From: an uncultured Clostridia bacterium | GTDB taxonomy: Bacteria > Bacillota > Clostridia > Oscillospirales > Acutalibacteraceae | Reading direction: 5' to 3' | Assembly: GCA_946499275.1 (NCBI GenBank) | Contig: CAMMRL010000006.1 | Span: 1 to 64,000 of the forward strand | Length of the DNA stretch: 64,000 bases | Shown: one piece after another, positions 26,114 to 35,820 of the stretch | Layout: every line of letters begins with the position of its first letter | Numbering within the stretch: the first letter of the stretch is position 1 | Notes under the pieces: generated by a model | Told to the model about the DNA's origin: nothing | The model's database searches: none | Seen by the model: only the letters and a program-made list of their open reading frames with translations | Made by a program: the position numbers and the translations under genes

Positions 26114-27586
26114 TTATCCGATATGCGGAACATACCGCTCATAAAAATCCATAATCCCCTGCTTGCGCTCCATCAATTCTGCAAAGCGGCGGTTATATTC
26201 ATAGGGGAACTTGAAATTGAAAATCCGCTCAATATACTCGCCGCCGGGCTGTTTGAGCTTAGTCACCGCCCCGGCGCCGCAAGCCAAGATCGTATGGGTT
26301 TCGTCCATGATATAAACGTTATACAGCCCTTCGCTGCCCGGTCTGGACCAACCGACATTTTCCATATTCCCCACCGCGCGGCTCTGCCGGTAAAGATAAT
26401 ACGGATGATAGCCTTCCTCCCGCAGGCGGCGGCCGCTGTAATCCACCATCCGCACCGCTTCGTGCCCGCCGTCATATTCCGCTCGGCGGTGGATAACCAG
26501 GTTCGACGCCCGCTTCATCGCCAGCGTATGTACCGTCACACTTTCCGGGACCAAGGCCAGCACCCCGTCCAGGCTCCTCTGGAAGCCGGCGTAATCGTCC
26601 CCCGGCAGGCCGGCGATCAGGTCGACGTTGATGTTGTCCAGTCCGCAGCGGCGCGCAAGGGCAAACGCTTCAAAAAACTGCGCCGCCGTATGCCGCCGGC
26701 CGATTGTCTCCAGCACGGTATCCTGCAGGGTCTGGGGATTGATGCTCACCCGGGATGCCCCTTCCGCTTTCAGCGCGGCGAGCTTTTCCTCGGTAATAGT
26801 GTCCGGCCGTCCGGCTTCCACGGTATATTCCCGCAGGTGCGAACAGTCGAACGAGCGGGAAACCGTGCCGAGCACCCGGCGGAGCTGCTCGGCGGAAAGC
26901 GTGGTCGGGGTACCGCCCCCCATGTACACCGTCTCCAGCCGCAGCCCTAACTGTAAAGCGATTTTGCCTGTCAGCTCTATCTCTTCGCACAGGCGGTCAA
27001 CATATTCCGGGATCAGCTTGGCCGCACGCTCCACCGTGTGGGAGACAAACGAACAATAGTCGCAGCGGGTCGGACAGAAGGGAACCGACAGGTACAGGCT
27101 GAAAGAATCCGGACGGGAAAGCGCCAGCAGCTTGTTTTCTTCCCGCAGCGTGTCCAGGCAGAGCGCCGTTTTTTCGGGGCTGACCAGAAGCTCTTGCTCA
27201 AACCAGCGGATCGCCGCTTCTTCTCCCTGCTGTCCGATTATCCGGCGGAGGAGCTTGACCGGCCGAACACCGGTGACGGCACCCCAACGAAGGGAAAAGC
27301 CAAACAGCTTTACAAACAGCGTATACAAAAGGACGGCAAGCCGGCGCTCGCATTCCTTATCGTAATTGGGCAGCCCATTGTCCACCTGCGCCTGCGCCAT
27401 TTCCCGCCAATCCTCCAGAGACAGTTCTGCGGTCAGGATGGTATGTTCTTCCCCCTTATGTAAGGAAGTAACGGCATGGACGCCTTCCGCTTCCTCATTC
27501 ACTTTTACCGCTTCCTGGGGCAGGAACAGGCGGCAGATATTTTCCATCTCATAGCGGTAGGCGTGGCCAACCAAATCCAGTCTCAT
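26114..27586 (-). CDS. hemZ: coproporphyrinogen dehydrogenase HemZ (radical SAM)
   Basis: 490-aa radical SAM enzyme. After an N-terminal region of about 160 residues comes the cluster motif CPTRCDYC (CxxxCxxC), then VYMGGGTPTTL, EAGRPDTI and INPQTLQD, all typical of HemN/HemZ oxygen-independent coproporphyrinogen oxidases. The long N-terminal extension marks the HemZ branch found in Firmicutes. Its role in heme synthesis in anaerobic Clostridia is uncertain; no other heme genes are nearby. The ATG overlaps the upstream gene by 4 nt. Confidence 0.92.
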   Translation of the reverse strand: MRLDLVGHAYRYEMENICRLFLPQEAVKVNEEAEGVHAVTSLHKGEEHTILTAELSLEDWREMAQAQVDNGLPNYDKECERRLAVLLYTLFVKLFGFSLRWGAVTGVRPVKLLRRIIGQQGEEAAIRWFEQELLVSPEKTALCLDTLREENKLLALSRPDSFSLYLSVPFCPTRCDYCSFVSHTVERAAKLIPEYVDRLCEEIELTGKIALQLGLRLETVYMGGGTPTTLSAEQLRRVLGTVSRSFDCSHLREYTVEAGRPDTITEEKLAALKAEGASRVSINPQTLQDTVLETIGRRHTAAQFFEAFALARRCGLDNINVDLIAGLPGDDYAGFQRSLDGVLALVPESVTVHTLAMKRASNLVIHRRAEYDGGHEAVRMVDYSGRRLREEGYHPYYLYRQSRAVGNMENVGWSRPGSEGLYNVYIMDETHTILACGAGAVTKLKQPGGEYIERIFNFKFPYEYNRRFAELMERKQGIMDFYERYVPHIG

Positions 27587-28206
27587 AGCAGCGATAAATA
27601 CGGATTGCCGGAACGTTCCTTATCCAGCGTGGTTGCCGGACCGTGGCCGGGCAGCACCGTATATTCTCCTTCCAGTTTGCTCAAGCGATGCAGCGATTCC
27701 CGCAGCATGCCTTCATCCCCGCCGGGAAAATCCGTACGCCCGACACCGCCAGCGAAGAGAGTATCTCCCGTCAGCAGCGCGTCCCCGCAACGGTAACAGC
27801 AGCTTCCGGGCGTATGGCCGGGGGTAGCGATCACTTCCAGCCGCAGTTTCCCTACGGTCAAAATGTCCCGATCCTCTACTAGGCGATCTGGACGTAAAGG
27901 CGTCTTGCTTTTCTCCTGCAGCCATTGCAGCAGGCTGCGGGACGGGTCCGTCAGCGCGGCTTCGTCCCCTTTCGGGATCCACAGCGGCGCGCCGGTTGCC
28001 GCCTGGACCTCATCCGCCGCCAGCATATGGTCGAAATGGACGTGGGTGAGCAATACCGCCTGAACCTTGAGTTGTCTCCGGTGGATTTCCTCTAAAATCC
28101 GCTCCGCGTCCCCGCCCGGGTCAACCACGGCCGTGTTTTTCCCTTCGTCAAAAAGCAGATAACAGTTGGCCTGCAGGGGGCCGACCGGCAGAGTCAATAT
28201 CTCCAT
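27583..28206 (-). CDS. MBL-fold metallo-hydrolase (glyoxalase II-like, YqgX group)
   Basis: 207-aa beta-lactamase-fold hydrolase. The zinc ligands are visible in THVHFDHMLAADE (HxHxDH), TPGHTPGSCCY, GDTLFAGGVGRTDFPGGDE and a final LPGHGPATT. This is the glyoxalase II-like/YqgX pattern; the natural substrate is unknown. It sits 4 nt after dtd and overlaps hemZ (ATGA), so the three are tightly coupled. Confidence 0.9.
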   Translation of the reverse strand: MEILTLPVGPLQANCYLLFDEGKNTAVVDPGGDAERILEEIHRRQLKVQAVLLTHVHFDHMLAADEVQAATGAPLWIPKGDEAALTDPSRSLLQWLQEKSKTPLRPDRLVEDRDILTVGKLRLEVIATPGHTPGSCCYRCGDALLTGDTLFAGGVGRTDFPGGDEGMLRESLHRLSKLEGEYTVLPGHGPATTLDKERSGNPYLSLL

Positions 28207-28210
28207 ACGA

Positions 28211-28660
28211 TTACCATTCCTTTGTATTCAGCATCAGCGTAACCGGGCCGTCGTTTTCCGCGAAAACCCGCATATCCGCCCCAAAAACGCCGGTTTCCAC
28301 TGTCTGTACCCCTGCCCGGCAAAGCCGGTCCACAAAGGTACGGAACAGCGGCTCCGCCGTTTCCGGGCGGGCGGCGGCCAAAAACTCCGGCCGACGGCCA
28401 TGGCGGCAATTGCCGCAGAGCGTAAAATTTGGGATCAGCAGGATTTCTCCCCCGATATCCAGAACCGAGCGATTCATTTTCCCTTGTTCATCACTGAAAA
28501 CGCGCAGGGCGGCTACCTTACCGGCCAGCTTTTCCGCCTGTTCCGAACCGTCGCCCTCTTCCACGCCGAGGAAAAGCAGGATCCCCCGCCCAATTTTGCC
28601 GACGGTTTCCCCCTCCACGGAAACGGAAGCGGAAAGAACCCGTTGATATACCGCGCGCAT
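28211..28660 (-). CDS. dtd: D-aminoacyl-tRNA deacylase
   Basis: 149-aa DTD, which removes D-amino acids and misplaced glycine from tRNA. The N terminus MRAVYQRVLSASVSV, GRGILLFLGVEEGD, GRRPEFLAAARPE, TGVFGADM and the cross-subunit proofreading motif NDGPVT are present. The usual SQFTL motif reads PNFTL here, a conservative-looking but notable change. It follows relA by 54 nt, the usual gene order in Firmicutes (relA-dtd). Confidence 0.93.
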   Translation of the reverse strand: MRAVYQRVLSASVSVEGETVGKIGRGILLFLGVEEGDGSEQAEKLAGKVAALRVFSDEQGKMNRSVLDIGGEILLIPNFTLCGNCRHGRRPEFLAAARPETAEPLFRTFVDRLCRAGVQTVETGVFGADMRVFAENDGPVTLMLNTKEW

Positions 28661-28714
28661 CGGCTAGCCCCCTTTCCTTCACCTTTTCTCACCCGCCGCC
28701 ATGCGGGCAGTCCT

Positions 28715-31009
28715 CTAGTTCCCGTGTCCCGCGCGGGTGATTTTATAAATCCCCTCGATGCGGGAAAGGCGGGTGATGACGGTCTGTAAATGTTCCACAC
28801 TGTTCACGCCCACCGTCACGCTCATCACCACTTCGTTGTCCTTCGGTTCCCGGGCGCTGATCGCGTGGATCATCACATGCATCGCCGCAAGCTGGGTGGT
28901 AACGTCCGCCAGCAGGGCATGCCGGTTGCGCGCCTCAATGGACAGCGTCGCTTTGAATTCGTTGCGCACGCTGTCCTCCCAATACACGGAAACCCAGCGT
29001 TCCGGCTCCGCCGCTTGGGAAATATCCTTCGGTACGTTGACGCAGTCCCGCTTGTGGATGGACACGCCGTAGCCGCGGGTGATAAAGCCGATGATATCGT
29101 CCCCCGGCACCGGGTTACAGCAGCGGGCGAATTTCACCAGACAGTTGTCCATATCGTCGATAATGACGCCGCCGTTGTTGTGATGCGGCTTAGAAGCGGT
29201 GACAGCGGTTTCGGGCTGGATGTTTTCGGCTTTCAGCAGCTTGAGGTAATCCTCTTTGATCCGGGGCATGATACGGGATAAGAGGATACCTCCGTACCCG
29301 ATCGCCGCGTAAAAATCCTCCACCGATTCGCAGTGCTGCTTGGCGCTTTCGTCTTCGATAAAGCGCTCCATCTTCTCATCGGGAAGCCGGATCCAATGGC
29401 GGGCCAGCTCCTTTTCCAGCTCCTGACGGCCGGTTTCGATGTTTTCCTCCCGGCATTCTTTTTTAAACCAGGCGCGGATCTTGTTGCGCGCTTCGCCGGT
29501 TTTCACGATATTCAGCCAGTCGCGGCTGGGGCCGTGCCCCTGGGCCGAGGTGGTGAGCACCTCCACGATCTCGCCGGTTTTCACTGTATAATCAATCGGC
29601 ACCATCCGGCCGTCCACCTTGGCGCCGATCATCCGGTTGCCAACGGCGGAGTGGATGGCGTAGGCAAAGTCGATCACCGTCGCGCCCACCGGCAGGGTAA
29701 TGACGTCGCCCTTAGGGGTGAAGACGAACACATCGTCGGAAGAAAGGTCGGTTTTGATCGAGCGGACGATGTCCTCCGCATCGTCCACATCCTTCTGGTT
29801 TTCAATAAACTGGCGCACCCACGCCAGGCGTTCCTCCAGCTTATCCTTCCGCTGGATGCCGAGTTTGTATTTCCAATGCGCCGCAATGCCGTATTCCGCG
29901 GTATAGTGCATTTCCCAGGTGCGGATCTGCACTTCGAAAGGGATCTTCTCCTTGCTGATCACGGTGGTGTGCAGCGACTGGTACATGTTCGCTTTCGGGG
30001 TGGAGATATAATCTTTGAAGCGGTTAGGGAGCGGGCGGAACATATCATGTACCACGCCCAGCACATTATAACAGTCGTTGACCGTGTCCACAATCACCCG
30101 CACCGCATACACATCATAAATCTCATCGAACGATTTCCCCTGCATATACATCTTCCGGTAAATCCCGGTAATGCTCTTAATTCGCCCCGAAATATAGCAG
30201 TCGATATGAAGGCTCGCAAGCTTTTCCGTCAACCGCTGCTTGATGCTTTCGAGAAAAGCGTTCCTCTCCCCTTCGCGTAAGGCAAGCGCGTCCTCGATTT
30301 CCTTATAGGCGATGGGGTCCAACGTACGCAGAGAGAGGTCTTCCAATTCCTCCTTCACCGCGCGGATACCGAGACGATGGGCCAGCGGCGCGTAAATATC
30401 CATCGTCTCCTTCGCGGTATCCCGCCGTTTCTGGTCCGGTTTATACCGGATGGTCCGCATATTGTGCAAGCGGTCGGCCAGCTTGATGATAACCACCCGG
30501 ATATCCTGCGCCATCGCCAGCAGCATTTTCCGGACGTTTTCGGCCTGCTGCTCTTCCCGGGTAGAAAACGGGAGCTTGCGCAGCTTGGTAACGCCGTCCA
30601 CCAGCGCCGCTATCTCCGGCCCGAATTCCTTCACAATGTCCGCTAACTCCAGCGGCGTATCCTCCACCACATCGTGGAGCAGGGCGGCCACAATGGTATC
30701 GGTGTCCATCCCCAGTTCCACCAGGATTTTCGCCACCATCAGGGGGTGGATCACATATTCTTCCCCCGAGGAGCGGAATTGCCCGGCATGGGCGCGGCAG
30801 GCCGTGGCGACCGCCCGGTCAATGATATCCATATCGTAGGGCTTGCCGGTTTTTTTAATGAACTCCCGCAGTTCCGCAACCGCTTCGTCCTTCTCCATTT
30901 TCGGCTCTTCCGGAAACTCCGGGAAGGGCGAGCTTAACAGAGCCGCTGCGTTTTCTTCCGGCTTTCCCTCCGTGGTTTTCTCTTTTTCCGGTTCCATATT
31001 GACGACCAT
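28715..31009 (-). CDS. relA: bifunctional (p)ppGpp synthetase/hydrolase
   Basis: 764-aa long RSH protein that makes and degrades the alarmone (p)ppGpp on ribosomes. Domains in order: HD hydrolase with the intact ALLHDVVEDT motif (about residue 110), synthetase with RFKDYI, NMYQSLHTTVI and EVQIRT (about 290-370), TGS domain (FVFTPKGDVITLPVGATVIDFA, about 415-470), a zinc-finger/CC region with RCCNPVPGDDI (about 645) and a C-terminal ACT domain. Both catalytic halves look functional. The ATG at 30997 is an alternative start. Second gene of the recJ operon. Confidence 0.95.
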   Translation of the reverse strand: MVVNMEPEKEKTTEGKPEENAAALLSSPFPEFPEEPKMEKDEAVAELREFIKKTGKPYDMDIIDRAVATACRAHAGQFRSSGEEYVIHPLMVAKILVELGMDTDTIVAALLHDVVEDTPLELADIVKEFGPEIAALVDGVTKLRKLPFSTREEQQAENVRKMLLAMAQDIRVVIIKLADRLHNMRTIRYKPDQKRRDTAKETMDIYAPLAHRLGIRAVKEELEDLSLRTLDPIAYKEIEDALALREGERNAFLESIKQRLTEKLASLHIDCYISGRIKSITGIYRKMYMQGKSFDEIYDVYAVRVIVDTVNDCYNVLGVVHDMFRPLPNRFKDYISTPKANMYQSLHTTVISKEKIPFEVQIRTWEMHYTAEYGIAAHWKYKLGIQRKDKLEERLAWVRQFIENQKDVDDAEDIVRSIKTDLSSDDVFVFTPKGDVITLPVGATVIDFAYAIHSAVGNRMIGAKVDGRMVPIDYTVKTGEIVEVLTTSAQGHGPSRDWLNIVKTGEARNKIRAWFKKECREENIETGRQELEKELARHWIRLPDEKMERFIEDESAKQHCESVEDFYAAIGYGGILLSRIMPRIKEDYLKLLKAENIQPETAVTASKPHHNNGGVIIDDMDNCLVKFARCCNPVPGDDIIGFITRGYGVSIHKRDCVNVPKDISQAAEPERWVSVYWEDSVRNEFKATLSIEARNRHALLADVTTQLAAMHVMIHAISAREPKDNEVVMSVTVGVNSVEHLQTVITRLSRIEGIYKITRAGHGN

Positions 31010-31051
31010 TCCTTTCCTGCAGGTAAGGGTGAAAAAGGACGTATGCTCTCC

Positions 31052-33100
31052 CTACCTGTTTGCCAACGAATGGAGATACTGCAAAATCGGCGTGTCCTCC
31101 AGATTCACCTTTCCGGCGACGGGCAACAGCGTCAGTTTGAGCGAATCGCCGGAATCGGCCAGCTCGATCAGCCCGGCCTGCCGCAGCGTTTCCAACGCCA
31201 CCCGCAGACGTATATAGGATATCCGCGGCTGCTCTAAAAAATAACACAATTGTTCCAGCGCTCCGCTCCATTCTTTTTTTCCGCGGAGATACCGGTACAC
31301 CCGCTCCAGTTCAGCGCGTTCCGGCATAAAGGCCGCCGCCTGCTCCGGCGCCGTTTCCTCGCGCAGAATGCCGTCGAACTGCTGCAGCGCAAGGATCAAT
31401 TCCTCCTGATCCAGCTCCCCCCCCCGGTTTTCCTTCGCCAGCACCGTAGGCGAAACGACGCCGCGGTATTCGTTGCGCTCCAGCGTCACCGCCAGGTTGA
31501 GGACCTGCCCGCATTCAAACGGGAATTCCGCGTACGGCGTGCCGAACTTGAGCACGGACAACCGTACATCGTCCCGGGAGACGGACATACGGACATGCTT
31601 GCCACCCGAAAGCGGCGTAACGTTGTCCAGCCGCATCTGGAAAAGCCCGAAAACCGGCGACGGATTTCCCGCTCCTACCGGTTCCAACGCTTTGAGCAGG
31701 TTCAATTTTTCCACGTCCACCTGCGAAGGGCGAAGCTTGAAATCCAACCGCAACTCCGGCACCGGCATCAGCGGATACCGCTCGGCGGCGTACTGATTGA
31801 TCTTTTCCCGGAAAGCGGGGATATCGCTGGCGTGCAGACCCACGCCGGCCGCCAGTTCATGCCCGCCGAAATGGGTCAGGATATCCGCGCAGGCAGAAAT
31901 CGCGTTGAACAGCGAAAAGCCTTTAACGCTGCGGCCGGAACCCTTGGCCTCGCCGTCCCGAACGGAAATCAGGACACAGGGCTTGCCGTACCGTTCCAAC
32001 ACCCGCGCCGCGATAATCCCCACCACACCGGGATGCCAGCCTTCCCCTTCTATTACCAGCACCCGGTCGGCCAGAAGGCGCGGCTCCCGCTGCAGTCGTT
32101 CCATCACTTCTTTGAGGATGCCGCCCTCAGTCGTCTGCCGGAGGACATTGCACTGCTGGATCTCCTCCGCCAGTGTTTCGGCCACTTCCGGCTGGCTAGT
32201 AAGCAGAAGCCGGGCCGCCTGCCCGGGCGATGACATCCGCCCGGCGGCGTTGATCCGTGGAACTAAAGTAAACACCACATTGGCGGAGGAAAGTTCCTTT
32301 CCTTCCACCCCCGCCGCTTTGGCCAAGGCGGTTAAGCCGGGCCGTTTCTTTTCGTTGAGGATCCGCATCCCCGCCCGTACCAACGCGCGGTTTTCCCCAT
32401 ACAACGGCATAACGTCGCCCAAGGTGCCGATGGCCACCAAGTCGCCAAAACGTTCCAGCACCGGCGCCGCGTCCCCTTCCAAAGCGCAGGCCAGCTTAAA
32501 GGCGACTCCCACCCCGGCATAGTCCTTGAAGGCGCTGCCGCAATCGGGACGGTGCGGATCCACCACCGCTACCGCCGGCGGCAGCATTTCCTGCGGCTGG
32601 TGGTGGTCGGTAACCACCACGTCGATCCCCAAAGCCGCGGCGTAAGCCACTTCCTCCACGGCGGCGATCCCGTTATCCACGGTGATAATCAGCTTCACGC
32701 CCTGCTGGTGAAGGGCATCGATACTCTCCTTATGTAGTCCGTATCCTTCCTTTTCCCTGTCGGGGATGTAGTAGGAAACGTCGGCTCCTTTTTCGCGGAG
32801 ATAGGTATATAAAAGCGCGGTAGAGGTAACGCCGTCCGCGTCGTAGTCCCCATAGACCGCCATGGTTTCCCGTTGATCCAGGGCGCGGCCGATCCGTTCC
32901 ACCGCCGCGTCCATATCCGCAAAACCGAACGGGTCGTCCGCAATCTCTCCGCCGAGTAGGAAGTCCGCGGCGGATTCTGGATCGGTAATCCCACGGGTGA
33001 CGAGCAATAATGCCAGGAAGGGATTGATCTCGCAGTCCTCCGCCAACTGCGCCGCCGTCTCCTTATCCAGCGGCGGCAAAACCCAGCGTTTGATCCCCAT
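31052..33100 (-). CDS. recJ: single-stranded-DNA-specific exonuclease RecJ
   Basis: 682-aa 5'-3' ssDNA exonuclease of the DHH superfamily for recombination and repair. VYGDYDADGVTSTALLYTYL, VVTDHHQPQE (the DHH motif), GVAFKLA and the DHHA1-type FGGHELAAGVGL region are intact; a C-terminal OB-like and winged-helix part follows. The frame is open to 33223, but homologues begin at MGIKRWVLPPLD, matching ATG 33100 preceded by AGGGG. First gene of the recJ-relA-dtd-MBL-hemZ operon, with a leader of about 225 nt. Confidence 0.94.
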   Translation of the reverse strand: MGIKRWVLPPLDKETAAQLAEDCEINPFLALLLVTRGITDPESAADFLLGGEIADDPFGFADMDAAVERIGRALDQRETMAVYGDYDADGVTSTALLYTYLREKGADVSYYIPDREKEGYGLHKESIDALHQQGVKLIITVDNGIAAVEEVAYAAALGIDVVVTDHHQPQEMLPPAVAVVDPHRPDCGSAFKDYAGVGVAFKLACALEGDAAPVLERFGDLVAIGTLGDVMPLYGENRALVRAGMRILNEKKRPGLTALAKAAGVEGKELSSANVVFTLVPRINAAGRMSSPGQAARLLLTSQPEVAETLAEEIQQCNVLRQTTEGGILKEVMERLQREPRLLADRVLVIEGEGWHPGVVGIIAARVLERYGKPCVLISVRDGEAKGSGRSVKGFSLFNAISACADILTHFGGHELAAGVGLHASDIPAFREKINQYAAERYPLMPVPELRLDFKLRPSQVDVEKLNLLKALEPVGAGNPSPVFGLFQMRLDNVTPLSGGKHVRMSVSRDDVRLSVLKFGTPYAEFPFECGQVLNLAVTLERNEYRGVVSPTVLAKENRGGELDQEELILALQQFDGILREETAPEQAAAFMPERAELERVYRYLRGKKEWSGALEQLCYFLEQPRISYIRLRVALETLRQAGLIELADSGDSLKLTLLPVAGKVNLEDTPILQYLHSLANR

Positions 33101-33331
33101 AACCCCTATCCGTCCTTTCCCCTGTAACCCCTTTGGCAGCCTCACTTTTCTTTTTAAACGATACATCGGCCGCGAATTGCCGTTTTGGGCGTATATTCCC
33201 CTAAGGGAAATCCGAAGCGCCACCCCACGGGAACTTGGCCACCGTCTATCCAGCTATCTTACCGTTTGCGGAAATTGGTCTTTGGAGCCAATACCGCCAT
33301 TTACTGACCAGATTTGACAACACGATAGTAT

Positions 33332-33360
33332 AGTATAGCATTTTTCAGCCGCATATTCAA
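33332..33360 (-). promoter_or_regulatory. promoter of the recJ-hemZ operon
   Basis: On the minus strand TTGAAT (33355-33360) and TATACT (33332-33337) are 17 nt apart, with TGC before the -10. The transcript would have an untranslated leader of about 225 nt (33101-33325), in which I see a CCCTTAGGGG hairpin near 33200 but no known leader element. Confidence 0.65.
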
Positions 33361-33400
33361 CCATTCCCGCCGTTCTCTTTGTGATATCAATGGATAATCC

Positions 33401-33443
33401 TATAAAAATAGTGGTTCCATCCCGCATTAGCGGGATGGAACCA
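33401..33443 (-). terminator. cdaR terminator
   Basis: A perfect 14-bp stem (33412-33425 with 33430-33443), ATTA loop, followed by TATTTTTAT on the minus strand. It starts 32 nt after the cdaR stop. Confidence 0.9.
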
Positions 33444-33475
33444 TCCGTTTACGAAATTTCGCCTAAATCGACCGG

Positions 33476-34795
33476 TTACTGTATGGTCAAATAAATCTCG
33501 TAGCCATCCGTTTCTTCCGGGCCATAATACACCCAAACATTGTTGTAACCGTTGACCTGCACATCCACCTTCAGGGGAACTGCTCCCGTCGCCTCGATGC
33601 CTTCCACATCCACGATTACCGACAAATCGGATGCGGTGATCTGATCCAGCGTATCGGCCGGCCCGATCAAACGAATATCCTTGATTGTCTGCCGAGATAT
33701 TGAAACCCTTCCATCCGGGTCGTTAACCACGGTGATATTGCTGGAGGTCAGCGGCAGGTCGAGCATTTTCTGTCCAAACCCATCCATCGCAAATTCCACC
33801 GTCACCTCCGTGGTGCCGTCCAGCACGAGGATCCCTTGCGGAACGTTGAGCGGAATGGTTTTTTTGTTATCCCCAATCCCGATGTGTCGGAAATCGAACA
33901 CGCCGAGATTCTCAACACTTTTTACAAAGGCATCCACACGCTCGGGCGTTCCCACCACCTCAATCGAAGAGGGGCTGATCGTGTAGAAACTGCCGTTTCC
34001 CTCATACGCTTTCGGCAGATTGGACAAGGTATACTCAAAATCCACTACGCGGTGGACATTGACCGGCACGGTTACCGTAACCCCGGAACCGGTCATTCCC
34101 TGGAAAGTACAATATTTCATGTCGACCTCATTGCCGTCCGCGTCCAGTGCCACCAACTCCGCATCAAAAGCGGTAACCTCGGAAATCGCCGAGGGCTTGA
34201 GGATTTTCGCCTTGATCGAAGCGATTTTGCTCACTACGGTTTTCGGCCCTTCGACATATACAGAGCCGTCTTCCAGGCCCGGCGCTTCCACCACCGGCGC
34301 ACCGAGCTGTACATCCACCCCTTCCTTTACCGAGATACCGTCGATATCCGCCTCGATTTTCATAGCGGAACTAGTCATGGGGTGGTCGCAGTATACCTGT
34401 ACCGCCTGGGGATAGACCGAAACGATTTCATAATCGGTGACTGCGCTATTGCGTACCACGCCCAAGCGGACTGTCGAATTACCAGCGCCTCGCACATCGC
34501 TGTAATCATACGTCACTTTTAAATCGTTTTCCTTCAAATTGTAGATTTTCGCGCGGGACCCGCGGACCTCCACCTTAATCGACTGGGAAGCCCCCTCGTA
34601 GATTTTTAGCCCGTCGGCTTCCGCGTAGCTGCCGGCGAGATCCATACTGGTGGTCAGTGTCATGGTACGGATCTCCAGATTGCTGTCGTTGTAGACCACG
34701 GAAGCCCAGATGGCAACCGCAGCAACCGCGGAAAAAACAATCATTAGCTTATTATTATGCAGCAAACGGTTTAACGCAAATTTTCCCTTCGCCAT
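33476..34795 (-). CDS. cdaR: CdaR, YbbR-repeat regulator of the diadenylate cyclase
   Basis: 439-aa protein with a short cytoplasmic N terminus, one membrane helix (about residues 14-34) and an extracellular region of about four YbbR-like beta repeats, each around 80-90 residues. CdaR binds and modulates the membrane cyclase CdaA. It starts 38 nt after cdaA and ends the two-gene operon. The glmM gene that often follows is not present. Confidence 0.93.
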   Translation of the reverse strand: MAKGKFALNRLLHNNKLMIVFSAVAAVAIWASVVYNDSNLEIRTMTLTTSMDLAGSYAEADGLKIYEGASQSIKVEVRGSRAKIYNLKENDLKVTYDYSDVRGAGNSTVRLGVVRNSAVTDYEIVSVYPQAVQVYCDHPMTSSAMKIEADIDGISVKEGVDVQLGAPVVEAPGLEDGSVYVEGPKTVVSKIASIKAKILKPSAISEVTAFDAELVALDADGNEVDMKYCTFQGMTGSGVTVTVPVNVHRVVDFEYTLSNLPKAYEGNGSFYTISPSSIEVVGTPERVDAFVKSVENLGVFDFRHIGIGDNKKTIPLNVPQGILVLDGTTEVTVEFAMDGFGQKMLDLPLTSSNITVVNDPDGRVSISRQTIKDIRLIGPADTLDQITASDLSVIVDVEGIEATGAVPLKVDVQVNGYNNVWVYYGPEETDGYEIYLTIQ

Positions 34796-34833
34796 ACGCT
34801 GTCCTTCCTTTCTCGCTTTTCGAAGCCGGTGGA

Positions 34834-35733
34834 TTATTTATCATCCGACTTCTTCTTCCTGCGGAAAGGTCCGATCGGTTTCCGCTCTCCATCCTTGTCC
34901 CGGCGGGCGCGGTCCCAGAGAATGCCGTTTTCCAGCGCGACGCGCAGGGCCTCCGAACTAAAATTGCGTTTCAGCTCGCCCCCTACTGCCATAGATACCG
35001 TACCGGTTTCTTCCGACACGATTACCACTAGCGCGTCGGAGTTCTCGCTCATCCCCACGCCGGCGCGGTGACGGGTGCCGAGTTCACTGCTAATCTGCAG
35101 GTTATCGGTCAGCGGGAGAATACAGCCCGCCGCGTATACCTTGCCGTCCCGCATGATCATCGCCCCATCGTGCAGGGGAGCCTTATTGAAAAAGATGTTG
35201 CCAATGAGTTCCGGCGTAGGATCCGCGTCCACCACGGTGCCGGAATTGATGATTTCCCCCAGCTTGGTGTTGCGTTCAAAAACGATCAGCGCGCCCATTT
35301 TCTGCCGCTGGAGCGTTTCCACTGCGGTGCAGGTCGCGGAAATCGCCCGCTGCCAGCGCTTGGTTTCCGCCTCCGCTTCCTCTTCCCGCATACCGAACAG
35401 GTTGATATTGCTGATGCGGGAATGTCCAACCTGTTCCAGCGCCCGCCGGATTTCCGGCTGGAAAATGATAATCAATACAATCAATATATTGTCAAACACC
35501 GTTTTGAGAAGATAATGCATAGTCTTCAGGTCAAGCAGGGAAGCCGACAAAAAGGCCAGAGCAAAGATAAGGATGCCTTTTAAAAGCTGTTCCGCGCGGG
35601 AATCGCGCACCAGCTTGATTACGCTGTATATGACAAAAGCAACCAGGGCGATATCCAGCGTATCGCGAATCCAATGATAGGAGTCAAAAAACGCGACGAT
35701 CGCTTCCCAGGCCTGCACAAAAAAATCCGCCAT
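34834..35733 (-). CDS. cdaA: diadenylate cyclase CdaA
   Basis: 299-aa membrane cyclase that makes c-di-AMP from two ATP. Three N-terminal helices (about 25-45, 55-75, 80-105 region) precede the DAC domain, which holds the catalytic motifs APLHDGAMIM (DGA) and LGTRHRAGVGMSE (RHR). The frame is open to 35787, but GAAAGGAAG just upstream supports ATG 35733, matching family N termini. The c-di-AMP controls potassium and osmolyte transport and wall homeostasis in this phylum. Confidence 0.95.
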   Translation of the reverse strand: MADFFVQAWEAIVAFFDSYHWIRDTLDIALVAFVIYSVIKLVRDSRAEQLLKGILIFALAFLSASLLDLKTMHYLLKTVFDNILIVLIIIFQPEIRRALEQVGHSRISNINLFGMREEEAEAETKRWQRAISATCTAVETLQRQKMGALIVFERNTKLGEIINSGTVVDADPTPELIGNIFFNKAPLHDGAMIMRDGKVYAAGCILPLTDNLQISSELGTRHRAGVGMSENSDALVVIVSEETGTVSMAVGGELKRNFSSEALRVALENGILWDRARRDKDGERKPIGPFRRKKKSDDK

Positions 35734-35820
35734 CTTCTTTCTTCCTTTCGGAGCCTGCACAGCAATGCGTATAACCCAGTTTTGCATAGGGATATACCAT
35801 CTTATACACCCTATTTTATT

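Noticed and set aside
25840-26142. 100-aa minus-strand frame downstream of hemZ
   Set aside because: It runs through the hemZ stop and terminator hairpin and has no resemblance to a protein family.
29333-30280. 315-aa plus-strand frame opposite relA
   Set aside because: Antisense shadow of the conserved synthetase region; no family resemblance.
33314-33340. TTGACA with a downstream TA-rich stretch as a plus-strand promoter
   Set aside because: No plus-strand gene follows, and the same bases give a better minus-strand promoter for recJ.
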